From an uncultured Pantoea sp. (GTDB lineage: Bacteria; Pseudomonadota; Gammaproteobacteria; Enterobacterales; Enterobacteriaceae): a DNA stretch of 50,127 nucleotides. A program made the position numbers and the translations under genes. Shown here in pieces: positions 22,274 to 31,520 of this stretch; position 1 is the first letter of the stretch, and each line of letters starts with the position of its first letter. The stretch is taken from the NCBI GenBank assembly GCA_913778495.1, contig CAJYVD010000007.1:1-50127 (forward strand). Reading direction: 5' to 3'. The notes under the pieces were generated by a model, which worked only from the letters and a program-made list of their open reading frames with translations, was not told the DNA's origin and searched no databases.

Positions 22274-22318
22274 ATAGGCACACGCGCATTTCGTGCACTC
22301 TCGATGTGAAGGACGCTC

Positions 22319-23251
22319 ATGATCGAACTTAAACACCTGCGAACGCTGCAGGCGTTACGTAATACCGGCTCGTTAGCCGCCGCCGCCGCTCAGCTGCATC
22401 AGACGCAATCTGCGCTGTCGCACCAGTTCAGCGATTTGGAACAGCGGCTGGGCTTTCGACTGTTTGTGCGCAAGAGCCAGCCGCTGCGCTTCACGCCGCA
22501 GGGAGAAATATTGCTGCAGCTAGCCGAGCAGGTTCTACCGCAAATCCAGCAGGCGCTTCAGGCCTGCGACGAACCCCGCCAGACCACATTACGCATCGCC
22601 ATTGAGTGTCACAGCTGCATCCAGTGGCTGACGCCAGCGCTGAATAATTTCCGCCAAAACTGGCCACAGGTGATGATGGATTTTAAGTCTGGCGTGACGT
22701 TCGACCCCCAACCCGCGTTGCAGCAAGGTGAACTGGACGTGGTGCTGACCAGCGACATTCTGCCGCGCAGCGGTCTGTTTTATACGCCGATGTTTGACTT
22801 TGAAGTGCGCCTGGTGCTGGCACCCGATCATCCCCTGGCGCAGCGTACGCTGATTTCACCGGAAGATTTGGCCGATGAGGTGTTGATGATTTATCCGGTG
22901 CAGCGCCAGCGCCTGGATATCTGGCGACACTTTTTGCAGCCGGCCGGCGTCTCTCCCGCGCTGAAAAATGTGGATAACACCCTGCTGCTGATTCAGATGG
23001 TGTCGGCGGGCATGGGCATCGCGGCGCTGCCGCACTGGGTGGTGGAGAGTTTTGAGCAGCAGGGCTTAGTGGTGACGCGCACGCTGGGTAACGGTCTTTG
23101 GAGCCGACTCTACGCGGCCGTCCGCGACGGCGAACAGCGTCAGCCAGTGCTGGAAGCCTTTGTGCGCTTCGCTCGCCAGCACGCTTGCGAACATCTGCCG
23201 TACGTGCGCGACGCCTCTCGTCCGGGCACATTGCCGTTGGCGTCCAACTGA
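22319..23251 (+). CDS. metR: LysR-type regulator of methionine genes MetR
   Basis: Homocysteine-responsive activator of metE, metH and other genes of methionine synthesis. 310 residues (E. coli 317). Winged helix-turn-helix at about residues 2-60 ([30 protein letters not shown]), then the LysR co-inducer domain (about 90-300) with conserved [18 protein letters not shown] and [22 protein letters not shown] lies before the ATG. In E. coli metE is the divergent neighbour; here dlhH takes that place and metE is absent from the window. Confidence 0.96.
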   Translation: MIELKHLRTLQALRNTGSLAAAAAQLHQTQSALSHQFSDLEQRLGFRLFVRKSQPLRFTPQGEILLQLAEQVLPQIQQALQACDEPRQTTLRIAIECHSCIQWLTPALNNFRQNWPQVMMDFKSGVTFDPQPALQQGELDVVLTSDILPRSGLFYTPMFDFEVRLVLAPDHPLAQRTLISPEDLADEVLMIYPVQRQRLDIWRHFLQPAGVSPALKNVDNTLLLIQMVSAGMGIAALPHWVVESFEQQGLVVTRTLGNGLWSRLYAAVRDGEQRQPVLEAFVRFARQHACEHLPYVRDASRPGTLPLASN

Positions 23252-23342
23252 TTGTCGGGCGATCGCCATCGCCCGCGCTGTTATCCCCGCTCTGCCTGCT
23301 CTATAATGCGCCGCTTTGTTCGCTACCCCGGAGAGTTTCACC

Positions 23343-23822
23343 ATGACCAATAACGATGTTCTGCGCAGCGTGCGCTATATGCTCGACCTGAGCGATAGCA
23401 AAGTGGTGGAGATTTTTGCCCTGGCGGGAAGTGAGGTGCCGCTGGAAGATGTGCAGGCGTGGCTAAAGAAAGATGATGACGCCGCGTTTCGCAAACTGCC
23501 TGATGTGCTCATGGGCTATTTTCTCAATGGCCTGATCTTTTACCGTCGCGGCAAAAGCGACGATGCGCCTGCGCCGTCGGTAGAGCGCCGCATGAGTAAC
23601 AACATCTTCCTGAAAAAACTGCGCATCGCGTTTGCCCTGAAAACCAGCGACATTCCCGACGTGTTAGCAAAAGCCAACTTCAAGGTATCTCAGGCGGAAA
23701 TTGGCGCGATTTTTCGCAATCCCGAGCACAAAAATTATCGCGAGTGCGGCGATCAAATCCTGCGTAACTTCCTGAAAGGCATGACGCTGATCCAGCGCCC
23801 TGCCCCGGCGAAAAAAGCCTAA
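23343..23822 (+). CDS. DUF1456 family protein (YehS-like)
   Basis: 159 residues with two copies of the DUF1456 helical repeat: first NNDVLRSVRYMLDLSDSKVVEIFALAG with a GYFLNGLIFYRRGK end (residues about 2-85), second NNIFLKKLRIAFALKTSDIPDVLAKA with NFLKGM (about 93-150). It resembles E. coli YehS (about 156 residues), which lies elsewhere in E. coli; the function is unknown. Start 23343 is preceded by CCGGAGAG and gives the conserved MTNNDVLRSVRY; the earlier in-frame start at 23316 has no support. It is convergent with bioP, with 46 bp between. Confidence 0.88.
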   Translation: MTNNDVLRSVRYMLDLSDSKVVEIFALAGSEVPLEDVQAWLKKDDDAAFRKLPDVLMGYFLNGLIFYRRGKSDDAPAPSVERRMSNNIFLKKLRIAFALKTSDIPDVLAKANFKVSQAEIGAIFRNPEHKNYRECGDQILRNFLKGMTLIQRPAPAKKA

Positions 23823-23868
23823 GCTGCGGATCGGCGCGGCGAGCCCTATCCCGCGCCTGCTGGCCGCC

Positions 23869-24735
23869 CTATTCGCGGGCGGTGGCACGCCCCAGAATCC
23901 AGCGCTTGTGGACATAAAGCGACGCGCAAATCACCGCCGCTCCGCCAATGAAGCTCGGCCAGTGCGGGGTTTGCTGCCAAATCGCCAGATTCACCAGCAG
24001 CCCGGCGGGCACGTGCATGTTGTTCATGATGCCCAGCGTGCCCGCATCCACTTGCGTCGCGCCGTAATTCCACATGAAATAGCCCAATCCCGATGCCGCC
24101 ACGCCCAGCCACACCAGCACGCCCCACTGCAAGGAGGTGGTGGGTAATTTATGGGGGTTGCCCCACAGCATCCACGCCACAATCGCGATAATCACCGCGC
24201 CAAGGTAGAACCAGGAGAACGCCGTATGCTGCGGCATCGGCCGCGTTTCCTGCAGCCGCTTGTAGCCCACCATGCCGATGGCAAAGCAGATATTGGCCGC
24301 CTGCACAAGCAGCAAGCCAAACCAGAAATGGTCGCTGACTTTGTCATAGCGAATGATGGCCGCGCCCGCCACCGCCAGCAGCGCGCTGAAGGCATAGCCG
24401 ATACGCAGCGGACGTCGCTTCAACAGGTCATAAATCAGCGTGACGTAGAGCGGCGTCATCACGGTAAACAGCAAAAATTCCGGCACGCTCAGATACAAAT
24501 AGGCTTCAAAGCTCAACAGGTACATCACACCCAGCTGCAGCATGCCCACCAGCATGTAGAGCAGCAGCGTAGAGGCTTGATAGCCGCGCCAGCGTAAAAA
24601 CGGCAGAAACACCAGGGCGGCAAGGCCCAGGCGCATCAATACCGAGAACCAGGAATCCACCTGGCCGGCCAGATATTCGCCAATCAAACTAAACGAAAAC
24701 GCCCAAAGTACGGTGGTAACGATCAGTAATAACAC
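23869..24735 (-). CDS. bioP: biotin transporter BioP (YigM), EamA family
   Basis: Inner-membrane carrier of the drug/metabolite transporter superfamily; E. coli YigM is a high-affinity biotin importer. 288 residues with about ten membrane helices; YLLSFEAYLYLSVPEFLLFTV, PMPQHTAFSWFYLGA and NYGATQVDAGTLGIMNNMHVPAGLLVNLAIW match E. coli YigM. The frame is open to 24864, but I choose GTG 24735 because it aligns residue for residue with the E. coli start (VLLLIVTTVLWAFS against MALLIITTILWAFS). The upstream residues are not membrane-like. Ribosome binding is weak. Convergent with the DUF1456 gene. Confidence 0.88.
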   Translation of the reverse strand: MLLLIVTTVLWAFSFSLIGEYLAGQVDSWFSVLMRLGLAALVFLPFLRWRGYQASTLLLYMLVGMLQLGVMYLLSFEAYLYLSVPEFLLFTVMTPLYVTLIYDLLKRRPLRIGYAFSALLAVAGAAIIRYDKVSDHFWFGLLLVQAANICFAIGMVGYKRLQETRPMPQHTAFSWFYLGAVIIAIVAWMLWGNPHKLPTTSLQWGVLVWLGVAASGLGYFMWNYGATQVDAGTLGIMNNMHVPAGLLVNLAIWQQTPHWPSFIGGAAVICASLYVHKRWILGRATARE

Positions 24736-24767
24736 GGTCGCGATCTCACAATTTACGGTGGCGCTAG

Positions 24768-24811
24768 TGTAAACAAAGCGCCGCTGCGAAACGCGCCTTT
24801 CTGGTTTACAA
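24768..24811 (-). promoter_or_regulatory. BirA-like half sites upstream of bioP
   Basis: On the minus strand TTGTAAACC (24803-24811) is identical to the half site of the E. coli bio operator, and GTTTACA (24768-24774) is its inverted partner. Their centres are 36 bp apart; in the E. coli operator they are about 25 bp apart. The second half overlaps a possible -10 TACACT. Binding by BirA is a hypothesis. Confidence 0.35.
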
Positions 24812-24934
24812 CTGACCAAAAACGCAACAATCAATGCCTGCGGACTTAACCCGACGCGCACCACCGCATCTTATGCGCGAAATCCACCATTTTTTGGCTG
24901 TTTACGCGCCTTGCTGTCATCAAACTGTAACAAA

Positions 24935-24977
24935 TGTGTCACACATCACAGTAACCTTCGCCTTGCCTCTCTATTCT
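24935..24977 (+). promoter_or_regulatory. glpT promoter with class II CRP site
   Basis: TGTGT-CACACA-TCACA (24935-24950) is a good CRP site. TATTCT (24972-24977) is a plausible -10, giving a start near 24984 and placing the CRP site at exactly -41.5, the class II activation position. No GlpR-type operator was recognised. Confidence 0.72.
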
Positions 24978-24984
24978 TTGCGCG

Positions 24985-25007
24985 AATTGGAAAGTCGCTT
25001 TCCAATT
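24985..25007 (+). repeat. perfect palindrome at the predicted glpT start site
   Basis: AATTGGAAAG (24985-24994), centre TCG, CTTTCCAATT (24998-25007): a perfect 10-bp inverted repeat beginning about 1 nt after the predicted transcription start. It is either a repressor operator or a hairpin at the 5' end of the mRNA. The remaining leader (25008-25077) shows only GGAGGG before the ATG. Confidence 0.85.
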
Positions 25008-25077
25008 ACGGCGCCACTTGTCGCCACCCTAACCTGCTGGGAATTTATAATTATTATCGCGCCCTGGAGGGCCTCAC

Positions 25078-26418
25078 ATGCTAAGTATTTTTAAACCTGC
25101 ACCGCACCGCCCGCGGGTGGACGACACGCACGTCGATCCCCTGTATCGCCGGCTACGCTGGCAAATTTTCATCGGAATTTTCTTTGGTTATGCCGCCTAC
25201 TATCTGGTGCGCAAAAACTTTGCGCTGGCGATGCCGTATCTGGTTGAACAGGGCTTCTCGCGCGGGGATCTCGGTTTTGCACTGTCGGGGATCTCCATCG
25301 CCTACGGCTTCTCAAAATTCATCATGGGATCGGTCTCCGACCGTTCCAATCCTCGCGTTTTCTTACCCGCCGGACTGATTTTGGCCGCAGCCGTGATGCT
25401 GTTCATGGGCTTCGTGCCGTGGGCAACCTCCAGCATCATGGTGATGTTTGTGCTGCTGTTTTTGTGCGGATGGTTTCAGGGCATGGGCTGGCCACCCTGT
25501 GGGCGTACCATGGTGCACTGGTGGTCACAGAAAGAGCGTGGCGGGATTGTGTCCGTCTGGAACTGCGCCCACAACGTCGGCGGCGGCATTCCCCCGCTGC
25601 TGTTCCTGTTGGGTATGGCGTGGTTCAATGACTGGAAAGCCGCGCTCTATATGCCCGCCTTTGGGGCAATTCTGGTGGCCATTATCGCCTTCGCGCTGAT
25701 GCGTGATACGCCGCAGTCCTGCGGGTTGCCGCCGATTGAAGCGTGGAAAAATGATTATCCTGCCGATTACAGCGACGATCATGAGCAGGAGCTGACGGCA
25801 AAGCAGATCTTTATGCAGTACATCCTGCCCAACAAGCTGCTGTGGTATATCGCCCTGGCTAACGTCTTTGTCTATCTGCTGCGCTACGGCATTCTCGACT
25901 GGTCGCCAACCTATTTGAAAGAGGTAAAGCACTTTACGCTGGATAAATCGTCGTGGGCTTACTTCTTCTATGAATACGCCGGTATCCCCGGCACGCTGCT
26001 GTGCGGCTGGATGTCGGATAAGGTCTTCCGCGGCAACCGCGGCGCCACGGGCGTGTTCTTTATGACGCTGGTGACCATCGCCACCGTGGTTTACTGGCTC
26101 AACCCGCCGGGCAATCCGGGTATTGATATGCTGTGCATGATCGTGATCGGTTTCCTGATCTACGGTCCGGTGATGCTGATCGGCCTGCACGCGCTGGAGC
26201 TGGCACCGAAAAAAGCGGCGGGCACGGCGGCGGGCTTCACCGGCCTGTTTGGCTACCTGGGCGGATCGGTCGCCGCCAGCGCCATCGTGGGCTACACCGT
26301 GGATTTCTTCGGCTGGGACGGCGGATTTATTGTGATGATTGCCGGTTCGGCGTTGGCGGTGGTGTTGCTGCTGCTCACCATGCTGAGCGAGCACAAACAC
26401 AAACAGGCGCAGAGTTAA
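25078..26418 (+). CDS. glpT: glycerol-3-phosphate transporter GlpT
   Basis: Inner-membrane antiporter of the major facilitator superfamily (organophosphate:phosphate antiporter family) that exchanges glycerol-3-phosphate for inorganic phosphate; also the route of fosfomycin entry in E. coli. 446 residues, 12 membrane helices, and very close to E. coli GlpT throughout ([78 protein letters not shown]). The closeness to E. coli is greater than for its neighbours. glpQ, usually downstream, is absent; a terminator follows at once. Confidence 0.96.
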   Translation: MLSIFKPAPHRPRVDDTHVDPLYRRLRWQIFIGIFFGYAAYYLVRKNFALAMPYLVEQGFSRGDLGFALSGISIAYGFSKFIMGSVSDRSNPRVFLPAGLILAAAVMLFMGFVPWATSSIMVMFVLLFLCGWFQGMGWPPCGRTMVHWWSQKERGGIVSVWNCAHNVGGGIPPLLFLLGMAWFNDWKAALYMPAFGAILVAIIAFALMRDTPQSCGLPPIEAWKNDYPADYSDDHEQELTAKQIFMQYILPNKLLWYIALANVFVYLLRYGILDWSPTYLKEVKHFTLDKSSWAYFFYEYAGIPGTLLCGWMSDKVFRGNRGATGVFFMTLVTIATVVYWLNPPGNPGIDMLCMIVIGFLIYGPVMLIGLHALELAPKKAAGTAAGFTGLFGYLGGSVAASAIVGYTVDFFGWDGGFIVMIAGSALAVVLLLLTMLSEHKHKQAQS

Positions 26419-26421
26419 TCG

Positions 26422-26450
26422 ATAAGGGCCGGTTTGCCCGGCCCTTATTT
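26422..26450 (+). terminator. terminator between convergent glpT and yigL
   Basis: ATAAGGGCCGG (26422-26432), loop TTTGC, CCGGCCCTTAT (26438-26448): an 11-bp stem beginning 4 bp after the glpT stop and abutting the yigL stop. It has a short T-rich tail on the plus side and could stop transcription from both sides. Confidence 0.82.
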
Positions 26451-27249
26451 ACGCAAGAAACAGTTTGCGCAGCGTATGCGGTACCGCGTCCTCGGCGTTA
26501 CTGCCAATCACTTCCAGCGTTGGCAGCGTATCTTTCAAACGCTGCTGCGCATTGCGCATAATGCAGCCTTTTCCCGCCATGCTCAGCATCTCGACATCGT
26601 TCATACCGTCGCCAAAGGCGATACAGGCGTCGAGCGCGTGCCCCAGCTGCCGCGCAACGGCCTCCAGCGCATGTCCTTTTGACACCCCGCCCGCCATCAC
26701 TTCCAGACAGGTTGGCAGCGAGAAGCTGACGTTAACGCGATCGCCCCAGCGCGCCTCAATCGCCTGCTCCAGCGGCACCAGCCGCGCGGGATCGTCACAG
26801 GTGAAAAACACTTTGCTGATGTTATCGGTGGGCAGAATACCGGGCTGATAAACCTGATACATAAACACCGATTCGCGGAAATAATCCTGCTCTTCCGGCG
26901 CGTGACGGTTGATAAACCACTCATCGTCGCGATAAACGTGCGTCAGGATCTCAGGATCCTGATAGTGTAGGCCGTAGAGATCGCCGGCGATGTCGGCGTC
27001 GAGGTTGTGACTGAATACCAGCTCGCCCGCCGGATTGTGCACGCGCGCGCCGTTGGAGGTGATCATGTAGGCCGGAATGGCCAGCTTATCGCGCATTTGC
27101 CCCACGTCGATGTGGTGGCGTCCGGTCGCGAAAATAAAGTGGATATCGCGCGCCACCAGCGCCTGGAGCGTGTCACTCGCGAAAGGCGTCAGGCGATGGT
27201 CCGGTGAAAGCAGCGTGCCATCCAGATCGGATGCGACAATGTGATACAT
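26449..27249 (-). CDS. yigL: Cof-type HAD phosphatase YigL
   Basis: Cytoplasmic haloacid-dehalogenase-like sugar-phosphate/pyridoxal phosphate phosphatase. 266 residues, as in E. coli. Motif I is DLDGTLL (Asp8 nucleophile, Asp10 acid/base), motif II FATGR, motif III lysine in SKGHAL, motif IV AFGDGMNDVEML, with the C2B-type cap between. GAGG precedes the ATG, 27 bp after the pldB stop; pldB-yigL is the E. coli order. Confidence 0.95.
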   Translation of the reverse strand: MYHIVASDLDGTLLSPDHRLTPFASDTLQALVARDIHFIFATGRHHIDVGQMRDKLAIPAYMITSNGARVHNPAGELVFSHNLDADIAGDLYGLHYQDPEILTHVYRDDEWFINRHAPEEQDYFRESVFMYQVYQPGILPTDNISKVFFTCDDPARLVPLEQAIEARWGDRVNVSFSLPTCLEVMAGGVSKGHALEAVARQLGHALDACIAFGDGMNDVEMLSMAGKGCIMRNAQQRLKDTLPTLEVIGSNAEDAVPHTLRKLFLA

Positions 27250-27276
27250 GTAAAACCTCGGATAAGGGCTGTAGGG

Positions 27277-28269
27277 TTAAACGTGACGCTCAAAGAAAGC
27301 GATCGCCGCGTTGAGGGCTTCTGCGCGCATGGCATCTGATTCAAACAGGATCTCATGGCGCGCGCCCTGGATGACATACGGCGTGGTGCCTTCACAGGGG
27401 TGCCCGGCCTGCGCCATCGCGGCGCAAAAGGCATCTTGCGATCGGTTATCCACCACATCGTCTTTGCTGGCCTGCAGCAGCAGGGTCGGCGTGGTGATAT
27501 TCGCCGCCTGCGCCAGGATATCGCGCCCGGCCTGCACGCCTTCGCGCACCCAATGGTAGGTCGGGCCACCCACGCGGATCGCCGGGTCGTCAGCGTAGAA
27601 ACGCAGACTGCGGCGATAGCGTTCATGGCTGTGCGTCAGGCGATTCATGCCAAACGGATGCGCACGCCAGCGGCCGGTTCCCAGCGCGTAACCGTCGCGC
27701 AGCGCCGGCAGCTTTTCTGCCCAATCCAGAATGCGATGCGCCAGAAAAGGCGGCAGCGGCAGCACGATGCCAAACATTGGGGCAGAAAATACCGCAGCGT
27801 GAAACGCCTGCGGCTGGCGCGCCAGGAACAGGGCGAGGATTGCGCCGCCCATCGAGTGCGACAGCACGTAGCGCTGCTGATAGTGGTGGCTGACGATCTC
27901 TTTCAGGTAAAGCGTTTCCAGATCGTCAACGTAATCGTTGAATGCCACCACGTGACCACGGTGTGAATCGGCCAGCAGGCGGTCGGAGCGGCCCTGCCCG
28001 CGATGATCGATGATCACCACGTCGTAGCCACAGTGAAACAGATCGTAGGCCAGCTCAGGGTATTTGATATAGCTCTCGATGCGTCCCGGCACGATCAAAA
28101 TCACGCGTCGATGCTGCGGCGCGGTGAAGCGGACATAGCGGAGAGTAATATTGCCGACACCGGTAAACTCGCACTCTTCCCGACGGCGCCAGAAGTCCAG
28201 CAGCGGACCGGTCGCAAACGCCGCAAAGGCCTGTTCACGCCCGAGCCAGCTCTGTTTGTGATGCTGCAT
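27277..28269 (-). CDS. pldB: lysophospholipase L2 PldB
   Basis: Inner-membrane-associated alpha/beta hydrolase that removes the acyl chain from lysophospholipids. 330 residues. The nucleophile is Ser139 in SHSMGGA; conserved PGRIESYIKYPELAYDLF, DHRGQGRSDRL and FYADDPAIRVGGPTYHWVRE match E. coli PldB. The final His is in QGARHEILFE. I choose ATG 28269 (MQHHKQSW), which has AGGAGG upstream, rather than 28293. The C-terminus is about 10 residues shorter than in E. coli. Confidence 0.95.
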   Translation of the reverse strand: MQHHKQSWLGREQAFAAFATGPLLDFWRRREECEFTGVGNITLRYVRFTAPQHRRVILIVPGRIESYIKYPELAYDLFHCGYDVVIIDHRGQGRSDRLLADSHRGHVVAFNDYVDDLETLYLKEIVSHHYQQRYVLSHSMGGAILALFLARQPQAFHAAVFSAPMFGIVLPLPPFLAHRILDWAEKLPALRDGYALGTGRWRAHPFGMNRLTHSHERYRRSLRFYADDPAIRVGGPTYHWVREGVQAGRDILAQAANITTPTLLLQASKDDVVDNRSQDAFCAAMAQAGHPCEGTTPYVIQGARHEILFESDAMRAEALNAAIAFFERHV

Positions 28270-28373
28270 CCGTCCTCCTGGAAAAAACGTCATTAGCAGG
28301 CATCCACTGAATAGCGTGCCGCGATGTTCTGGCGTATTGTGTCATACTTCGCTTACTTCAGGGAATGTCACCC

Positions 28374-28997
28374 ATGACCATTGAATGGTGGTTAACCTAC
28401 CTGCTTACCACAACGATTCTTAGCCTTTCTCCCGGTTCTGGCGCGATCAACACCATGAGCACCGGCATCAGCCACGGCTATCGCGGCACGGTAGCCTCGA
28501 TTACCGGTTTGCAGCTTGGCCTGGCGGTGCATATCGTGCTGGTGGGCGCAGGATTGGGCGCGCTGTTTTCTCAGTCGGTGATGGCCTTTGAGATCCTGAA
28601 ATGGGCCGGCGCGGCCTATCTGGTGTGGCTTGGCATTCAACAATGGCGGGCGGCGGGCGGTATCGATCTCAACGCCGTTGCCAAAGCCATGCCGCGCCGT
28701 CGGCTGTTTCAGCGCGCGCTGCTGGTGAACCTCACCAACCCCAAAAGCATTGTGTTTCTTGCCGCGCTGTTCCCCCAGTTTATCCAGCCGCATCAGCCTC
28801 AGCTGATGCAGTACCTGATCCTGGGCGTTACCACCATTGTGGTGGATGTCATCGTGATGATTGGCTATGCCACGCTGGCAACGCGCATCGCCGGATGGAT
28901 TAAAGGGCCTAAGCAGATGAAGCGATTGAATCGCATCTTTGGCGGCCTGTTTATGGCCGTGGGTGCGCTGTTAGCCAGCGCTCGCCGCATCGCCTGA
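28374..28997 (+). CDS. rhtB: homoserine/homoserine lactone efflux protein RhtB
   Basis: LysE-superfamily inner-membrane exporter giving resistance to homoserine and its lactone. 207 residues, about six membrane helices; the family signature [11 protein letters not shown] (about residues 18-28) and [20 protein letters not shown] are intact. Start 28374 gives [11 protein letters not shown] as in E. coli, with CAGGGA upstream; the in-frame ATG 9 bp earlier is too close to that site. Divergent from pldB and convergent with rhtC. Confidence 0.95.
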   Translation: MTIEWWLTYLLTTTILSLSPGSGAINTMSTGISHGYRGTVASITGLQLGLAVHIVLVGAGLGALFSQSVMAFEILKWAGAAYLVWLGIQQWRAAGGIDLNAVAKAMPRRRLFQRALLVNLTNPKSIVFLAALFPQFIQPHQPQLMQYLILGVTTIVVDVIVMIGYATLATRIAGWIKGPKQMKRLNRIFGGLFMAVGALLASARRIA

Positions 28998-29006
28998 CGC
29001 ATCGCC

Positions 29007-29026
29007 TCCCCCGCAGCCGCGGGGGA
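29007..29026. terminator. hairpin between convergent rhtB and rhtC
   Basis: TCCCCCGC (29007-29014) pairs with GCGGGGGA (29019-29026) across AGCC. The 8-bp GC stem lies between the two stops but has no U-tract on either strand, so it may be only a partial terminator or 3'-end stabiliser. Confidence 0.5.
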
Positions 29027-29036
29027 AACGTCGCGC

Positions 29037-29660
29037 TTAGCGCGAGATGATCAAATGAATACCGAAGCCCGCAAACAGCACGCCAGCGGTGCAGTCCACC
29101 CATTTTGCCAGGCGCTGATACTTATCGCGCATCCACGGTAGCGCAAAAATTGCAGCCACCAGCGCAAACCAGGCAAAGGTTTCACCGACAATCAGTAAAA
29201 ACAGGCCCCAGCGCTCGATCGCACCGACGTCGTTCCCAACAAACAGAGAAAATACGCTGCCAAAGTAGATAATGGCCTTGGGATTAGACAGGTTAGTGAG
29301 AAATCCTTTTAAAAAGCTCATGCCGCGTTTCGGCAGCTCCACGGTAGGTGGCGCACTGTGCGGATGCCGATGACGGTGTCGCGCGGAGCGCAGCAGCTGC
29401 CAGCCCATCCACAGCAGATATAACCCGCCGCCCACCATGATGATGTCATGCAGCCACGCCATTTTCGCGAGAATCAGGTGCAGTCCCATCAGCGCCACAC
29501 CGGCCCAGATGACAATGCCCAACGTAATGCCCAGCACGCCGAGCATGGCTTCCTTACGCGATCGGCTGGCGGCGGTTTGTGACACAAAGAAAAAGTCCGG
29601 GCCAGGGCTCATCAGCGCGACTAAGTGCACCAGCGCCACAGTGGCAAATAACATCAGCAT
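29037..29660 (-). CDS. rhtC: threonine efflux protein RhtC
   Basis: LysE-superfamily threonine exporter of the inner membrane. 207 residues with about six membrane helices; LMSPGPDFFFVSQTAA is the family signature near residues 17-32, and LTNLSNPKAIIYFGSVFSLF the central motif. A histidine-rich loop (RHRHRHPHS) lies in the cytoplasmic linker. AAGGA precedes ATG 29660, and the gene starts 12 bp after recQ, so it is probably in the pldA-recQ-rhtC transcript. Confidence 0.95.
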   Translation of the reverse strand: MLMLFATVALVHLVALMSPGPDFFFVSQTAASRSRKEAMLGVLGITLGIVIWAGVALMGLHLILAKMAWLHDIIMVGGGLYLLWMGWQLLRSARHRHRHPHSAPPTVELPKRGMSFLKGFLTNLSNPKAIIYFGSVFSLFVGNDVGAIERWGLFLLIVGETFAWFALVAAIFALPWMRDKYQRLAKWVDCTAGVLFAGFGIHLIISR

Positions 29661-29672
29661 GTTGTTTTTCCT

Positions 29673-31499
29673 TTACGCTTCATCAAGATGTTCTTTAATC
29701 ATTAACAGGAAGGGCTTACCAAAGCGTTCCAGCTTGCGATGGCCCACGCCGTTGACGCTCAGCATCTCAGAGGCGGTCACCGGCACCTGCTCCGCCATTT
29801 CAATCAGCGTCGCGTCGTTAAACACGACGTATGGCGGGATATTCTCTTCGTCGGCAATGGCTTTACGCAATTTGCGCAGTTTGGCAAACAGCTTGCGGTC
29901 ATAATTGCCGCCGTACACTTTCGGCGCGTTGCCGCTGCGGCTTTTTACCGCCACGGTACGCGGCACCGCCAACATCAGCGGCACTTCCGCGCGCAGCACC
30001 GGCCGCGCCGCTTCGGTCAGCTGCAGCGCCGAGTGCAGGGCAATATTTTGCGTCACCATGCCAAGGTGGATCAGCTGGCGCAGCACGCTGATCCAGTGCT
30101 CCTGGCTCTGATCGCGTCCAATGCCGTAAACCGGCAGCTTATCGTGACCATTATCGCGCAGGCGCTGGTTAGTTGAACCGCGCAGTACCTCAACAATGTA
30201 GCTCATGCCAAAGCGCTGCCCGGTGCGATAAATACAGGAGAGCGCCTTCTGCGCTTCAACCAAGCCGTCATAGCGGCGCGGTGGGTCGAGGCAGATATCA
30301 CAGTTACCGCAGGGCTGCTGGCGGCCTTCGCCAAAATAGTTCAGCAGCACCAGACGACGGCAGGTTTGCGCCTCGGCAAACGCCCCCATCGCATTGAGTT
30401 TATGGCGCTCAATGTCCTGCAGCGGGCCCGGCATTTTTTCTTCAAGACACTTGCGCAGCCACGCCATGTCCGCCGGATCGTAAAGCATCATCGCTTCGGC
30501 GGGCAGACCATCGCGTCCGGCACGTCCGGTTTCCTGGTAGTAGGATTCAATGTTGCGCGGAATATCAAAATGCACCACAAAACGCACGTTGGGCTTGTTG
30601 ATGCCCATGCCAAACGCCACGGTGGCGACCACAATTTGCAGATCGTCACGCTGAAATGCTTCCTGCACGCGCGCCCGCTGTTCGCTGTCGATACCGGCAT
30701 GATAGGCGCCGGCGCTCAGGCCGCGGCTCTGCAGACGCGCCGCAGTGTCTTCCACTTTGGCGCGGCTATTACAGTAGATGATGCCGCTTTTGCCGCGCTG
30801 CTCCTGCACGTAGCGCAGCAGCTGTTCGCTGGGTTTGAATTTCTCCACCAGCGTATAGCGAATATTGGGACGGTCAAAACTGCTCAGTTGAATCAGCGGA
30901 TCGTGCATCTGCAGCAGATGCACGATGTCATTACGCGTGGTTTCATCGGCGGTGGCGGTCAGCGCCATCACCGGCAGCGCCGGGAAGCGCTGGCGCAGCT
31001 GGCCCAACGCACCGTATTCTGGACGGAAATCATGGCCCCACTGCGAAATACAGTGTGCCTCATCCACGGCCAGCATCACCGGATTCCAATGCTGTAAGCC
31101 GTCGAGGAAGTTATCCATCATCAACCGCTCCGGTGCGATATACAGCAGCTTTAACTTGCCGGTGCGGCAATCTGCCATCACCTGCTGCTGCTGTTCGCGC
31201 GTCTGCGTGGAATTCAGGCAGGCCGCCGCGACGCCGTTGGCCAGCAGCTGATCGACCTGATCTTTCATCAGTGAAATCAGCGGCGAAACCACCAGCGTCA
31301 ACCCATCGCGCACCAGCGCGGGAATTTGATAGCACAACGATTTGCCGCCGCCGGTGGGCATGACCACCAGGCAGTCGCGTCCGGCAAGCGCCGTCTCGAT
31401 AATCGTTTGCTGGCCGGGACGAAACTGCTGATAGCCGAAGGTGTCATGAAGAACCTGCTGCGCCAGCATTTCCTGATTAAGCACTGCCGATGTTGCCAC
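29673..31499 (-). CDS. recQ: ATP-dependent DNA helicase RecQ
   Basis: 3'-5' helicase of the RecF pathway and a suppressor of illegitimate recombination. 608 residues. Walker A TGGGKS (49-54), DEAH box in AVDEAHCIS, motif [11 protein letters not shown], the zinc-binding cysteines in [24 protein letters not shown], winged helix, and a C-terminal HRDC domain (about 525-600). The start is GTG (31497-31499), with AGGA 5 bp upstream. It follows pldA by 21 bp. Confidence 0.97.
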   Translation of the reverse strand: MATSAVLNQEMLAQQVLHDTFGYQQFRPGQQTIIETALAGRDCLVVMPTGGGKSLCYQIPALVRDGLTLVVSPLISLMKDQVDQLLANGVAAACLNSTQTREQQQQVMADCRTGKLKLLYIAPERLMMDNFLDGLQHWNPVMLAVDEAHCISQWGHDFRPEYGALGQLRQRFPALPVMALTATADETTRNDIVHLLQMHDPLIQLSSFDRPNIRYTLVEKFKPSEQLLRYVQEQRGKSGIIYCNSRAKVEDTAARLQSRGLSAGAYHAGIDSEQRARVQEAFQRDDLQIVVATVAFGMGINKPNVRFVVHFDIPRNIESYYQETGRAGRDGLPAEAMMLYDPADMAWLRKCLEEKMPGPLQDIERHKLNAMGAFAEAQTCRRLVLLNYFGEGRQQPCGNCDICLDPPRRYDGLVEAQKALSCIYRTGQRFGMSYIVEVLRGSTNQRLRDNGHDKLPVYGIGRDQSQEHWISVLRQLIHLGMVTQNIALHSALQLTEAARPVLRAEVPLMLAVPRTVAVKSRSGNAPKVYGGNYDRKLFAKLRKLRKAIADEENIPPYVVFNDATLIEMAEQVPVTASEMLSVNGVGHRKLERFGKPFLLMIKEHLDEA

Positions 31500-31520
31500 G
31501 GTAATCCTGTTTTGACTTTT

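Noticed and set aside
22307-22319. TGAA-N5-CTCA as a MetR site upstream of metR
   Set aside because: One mismatch to TGAA-N5-TTCA and it overlaps the ribosome-binding site; likely chance.
23833-23857. GGCGCGG/CCGCGCC inverted repeat between the DUF1456 gene and bioP
   Set aside because: An 11-nt loop and no U-tract on either strand in a GC-rich gap; too weak to call a terminator.
25525-26400. 291-codon frame antisense to glpT
   Set aside because: His/Gln/Arg-rich shadow of a conserved transporter gene, no start signals.
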